A stretch of DNA of 64,000 nt from Gracilaria gracilis (taxonomy: Eukaryota; Rhodophyta; Florideophyceae; Gracilariales; Gracilariaceae): contig JARGSG010000030.1 of the NCBI GenBank assembly GCA_030374805.1, positions 124,001 through 188,000 on the forward strand. Reading direction: 5' to 3'. Of this stretch, positions 61,739-64,000 are shown in pieces (position 1 is the first letter of the stretch; the number at the start of each line of letters is the position of its first letter). The notes beneath the pieces were generated by a model. It had not been told where the DNA came from. It ran no database searches and saw only the letters and a list, made by a program, of their open reading frames with translations. Both the position numbers and the translations under genes were made by a program.

Positions 61739-63680
61739 AGTTTGCACATCGAAGTTGCAGTCAGCAATTGAACGATTGGAAACTTATTGTGCTGAGAACA
61801 ACATCAGGTTGAATCCCAAGAAAACTGCTACAGTTCCATTCACGTACCAAAGTTGGAAGAAAAACAAAGAAAAGTATGCGCTGAGAGTCGCAGGAATGTG
61901 GATAGAGCCGCAGGAAAGCACACGGTTTCTTGGAGTTCAGTTGGATAGTAGGCTTAACTTTCACCATCATTTGGCTAAAGTGGCGGCAAAGTACCGTAGT
62001 AGGTGTCGCATTCTGCGAAGGCTGACTGGCACAAGTTGGGGTGGCAACTGGAGTACGATGAATATCTTTAGGATTGGATTTCTAGAGCCCTTAGCGAAGT
62101 ACGCAGCATGTGTGGTTGTACCGAATGCCTTGGAATGTGCTGTAGAAGAGATTGAAAGAGCAAGAAATGCGGCATCAAGGCTGCAGACAGGATGTCCGAA
62201 ATCTTCTCCTATTCACAGACTCAGGGAATTAGTGGACCAACCAAGCCTCTATAGAGTGGCAGTATCACAAGCCGCGATAGGATACGAGAAAGCAATGCGA
62301 TGTGCAACAAAGGAAATGACACCAATTGCTTTCGCGTTAAAGATGGAGTCGCTCACCCGTATACGGAAGTCAAGATCATCGTTTAAGAAGGCTGCAGAGT
62401 TCTGGCTTGCGGAGGTGGGGCTACTACAACTTCCCCGGGCGCCACTTCCAGAGGAGGTTGGTTTACTGAACATGGAAGGACTACAATTTCATTACAGCAA
62501 CTGCTCTAAAGATGACACTGTTGAGGAACAAAGATTTGAAGCTATGAAAGCAATCAATTTATTACCACCTGCAGACTGTGAGGTTTGGACCGATGGATCT
62601 GTAGGAAAGGCGGAAGGAACAGAGAGTTCCAAACCTCTAAGAGCTACTGTTGAGTGGGATGAAGGCTGGTACGCAGGTTCCATTCAATATCCTGAGGAGT
62701 TTGATCGCTACGGTGAGATTGTCCAGAAATTTCAGAACAAACATGGACGAAGTCCGGATATAGTTGTTAACTATGATGATCACTTTTCGTTTGCATATGG
62801 AGTGCTACCAGGAGGAAGAGAAATATTAGATGAAGACGGAGACCGACTGAACATAAAGGAACTTAAGATATCTACTGTGGGTGGTGGCTCATATGCAATA
62901 TGGTGGCAACCTGGGGCACAACCGGAGACGAAATTGGTACCTGCTGGAGTCGGAGTATCTTCATTTATGGCGGAAGTGACGGCGCTAAAAGCAGCAATTA
63001 TGCGTGTGCTTGAAAAGGTACGAAGAGGCTGGAGAGGAATTGTTAGGATTGTTACTGATTCCCAAAGCGTTATGGAAAATCTGCAGACTCCAGTTCGACA
63101 ACAATCGAACGCTGTCCAGCAGCTTTCTAAATTGCTGTCTGAACTGAGTGTTTTATGTCCTGTTCATATACTTTGGGTGCCAAGTCATTGTGGAATTTTG
63201 AAGAACGAGCTAGTAGATAACATGGCGAAAGAAGCATTGAAGATTCCACTATGTGAACAGATAAGAGTTCCTATAGATCTTTCAGAAGTAAGAAGGAGGG
63301 TCTCAACTACGAAGAAATCAGTATCGCTCATTTCGAAGTTACCAGACGAGTTTGAAAATATTCTTACTCTAAGAGAAGCAGAAACAGCTTTGGCACAGAT
63401 ATATGTGGGACATACACCAAGTTTGCACCCTCTTGGATCTCATTTATTTGGAAAGAAGATGGTATGTAACTGTAGGCCTGGTGTTCTGAATGATGTGGAC
63501 CACTACCTTCTCAGATGCCCTAAGAGAAACTTGTCAAGACGCTTGTGTCTACCTTCAAGTCGTGAACGCCAGGACAAATCCGTTTCTAGTATTGTTAGAA
63601 AATGGCCCGTTAGAGTGTTGGCCTTTCTGGTGAGAGAGCGTTTCTTTGAACAGAAACGTTCTGCACCAAGCCATAATTGA
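61739..63680 (+). CDS. RT thumb, RNase H and Cys-rich C terminus of the non-LTR element
   Basis: Open from 61701, but similarity starts about 61730 (KLEVCTSKLQSAIERLETYCAENNIRLNPKKT, the block after FADD in LINE RTs). RNase H residues: first Asp in 'EVWTDGSV', Glu in 'SFMAEVTALKAA', Asp in 'IVTDSQSV', then 'WVPSHCGILKNELVDNMAKEA'. Between 'TDGSVG' and 'VGGGSYAIWW' is a ~90-residue insertion (62601-62880) with Tudor-like features (ATVEWDEGWYAGSIQY...VVNYDDHFSF). A CX1C...HX4C motif (CNCRPGVLNDVDHYLLRC) ends the protein. The frame change could be a mutation or recoding. Confidence 0.8.
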
Positions 63681-64000
63681 GCTAGTGCACTCATAAACAG
63701 AGAGAGAGATCATACAATATATGTACTTGTCACAGAGCGTCTTCTTATCCATGTAGCAACCAGCAACTATATATATCTTGTGAACAACCGCCATTTCGCC
63801 ACCTCCGCCCGCTTCCTCTCGCCCTCTGCAACACGCAGCGTATTGTGCCAATCAAACTTCAACCAGCAGCAGTATGATGCAGCGTTTGTATGTTTGTTCG
63901 CAACGGCACATAGCCACCGCGGCGCGCAACGCAGTCCTCCATGTCTCTCACTATTCCAACACCTTGCTGCCAGGGCGAATGCCACATCGACCATACTTCT
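63681..64000. other. Right-edge DNA, no gene seen
   Basis: An (ag)n tract and AT-rich stretch, then mixed DNA. A - strand frame (63767-63994) is open but unrecognised and touches the window end. Confidence 0.4.

Larger units (their letters stand above)
59651..63680 (+). mobile_element. Non-LTR retrotransposon (endonuclease-RT-RNase H)
   Basis: The domain order AP-like endonuclease, RT, RNase H and a C-terminal Cys/His motif is that of I/Tad/R1-like LINEs. There is no LTR or poly(A) tail; an (ag)n tract (63697-63708) follows the last stop. One frame change near 61,730 separates the two halves. No separate ORF1 (nucleic-acid chaperone) is seen upstream within 400 bp. Confidence 0.85.

Noticed and set aside
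1..64000. CRISPR arrays, bacterial operons, rRNA genes
   Set aside because: No regularly spaced repeats, ribosome-binding-site-led operons or rRNA-like sequence seen; the window is eukaryotic.

Overview
This window is nuclear DNA of a eukaryote. It has LTR and non-LTR retrotransposons, relics of at least four DNA-transposon superfamilies, a GT-AG intron, and genes for nuclear, ER and vacuolar proteins. A CtpA-type protease with a plastid/lumen-like leader points to a photosynthetic lineage. The intron-poor, very GC-rich genes with single-residue runs would fit a microalga such as a red alga, but the lineage is an inference.

Layout. (1) 1-~10.2 kb: Ty3/gypsy chromovirus 'element A' on the + strand, cut by the window edge. 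Gag, protease and RT/IN lie in three successive -1 frames, followed by an antisense extra ORF and a 3' LTR. (2) ~10.3-15.3 kb: decayed DNA with a hAT-like relic. (3) 15,527-27,002: complete Ty3/gypsy 'element B' on the - strand, with 508-bp LTRs (7 differences), TSD tcgta, gag, an intact 1418-residue pol and a homologous antisense ORF. It sits inside a pogo-like transposase gene whose two halves (27,008-28,462 and 15,275-15,521) flank it in frame. (4) 28.5-33 kb: decayed DNA with a Tc1/mariner relic and two repeat clusters. (5) 33.0-34.6 kb: a C2H2 zinc-finger gene. Its 5' end and upstream DNA recur inverted at 46.9-49.0 kb. Between the two copies lie a decayed PIF/Harbinger two-gene element (39.4-42.5 kb) and AT-rich DNA. 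(6) 49.9-59.2 kb: a compact island of six host genes that strictly alternate in strand: PCF11 (+), a serine palmitoyltransferase small subunit (-, one intron), a VMA12/TMEM199-like V-ATPase assembly factor (+), a PH-like/Ser-Thr kinase (-), a small MGC-type LEA-like protein (+) and CtpA (-). (7) 59.6-63.7 kb: a non-LTR retrotransposon (AP endonuclease, RT, RNase H) with one frameshift and an unusual ~90-residue Tudor-like insertion inside RNase H.

Most novel signals: the conserved antisense ORF shared by two diverged chromoviruses; the Tudor-like insertion in RNase H; and the two in-phase -1 slippery heptamers in element A, which recall gag/pro/pol staging.
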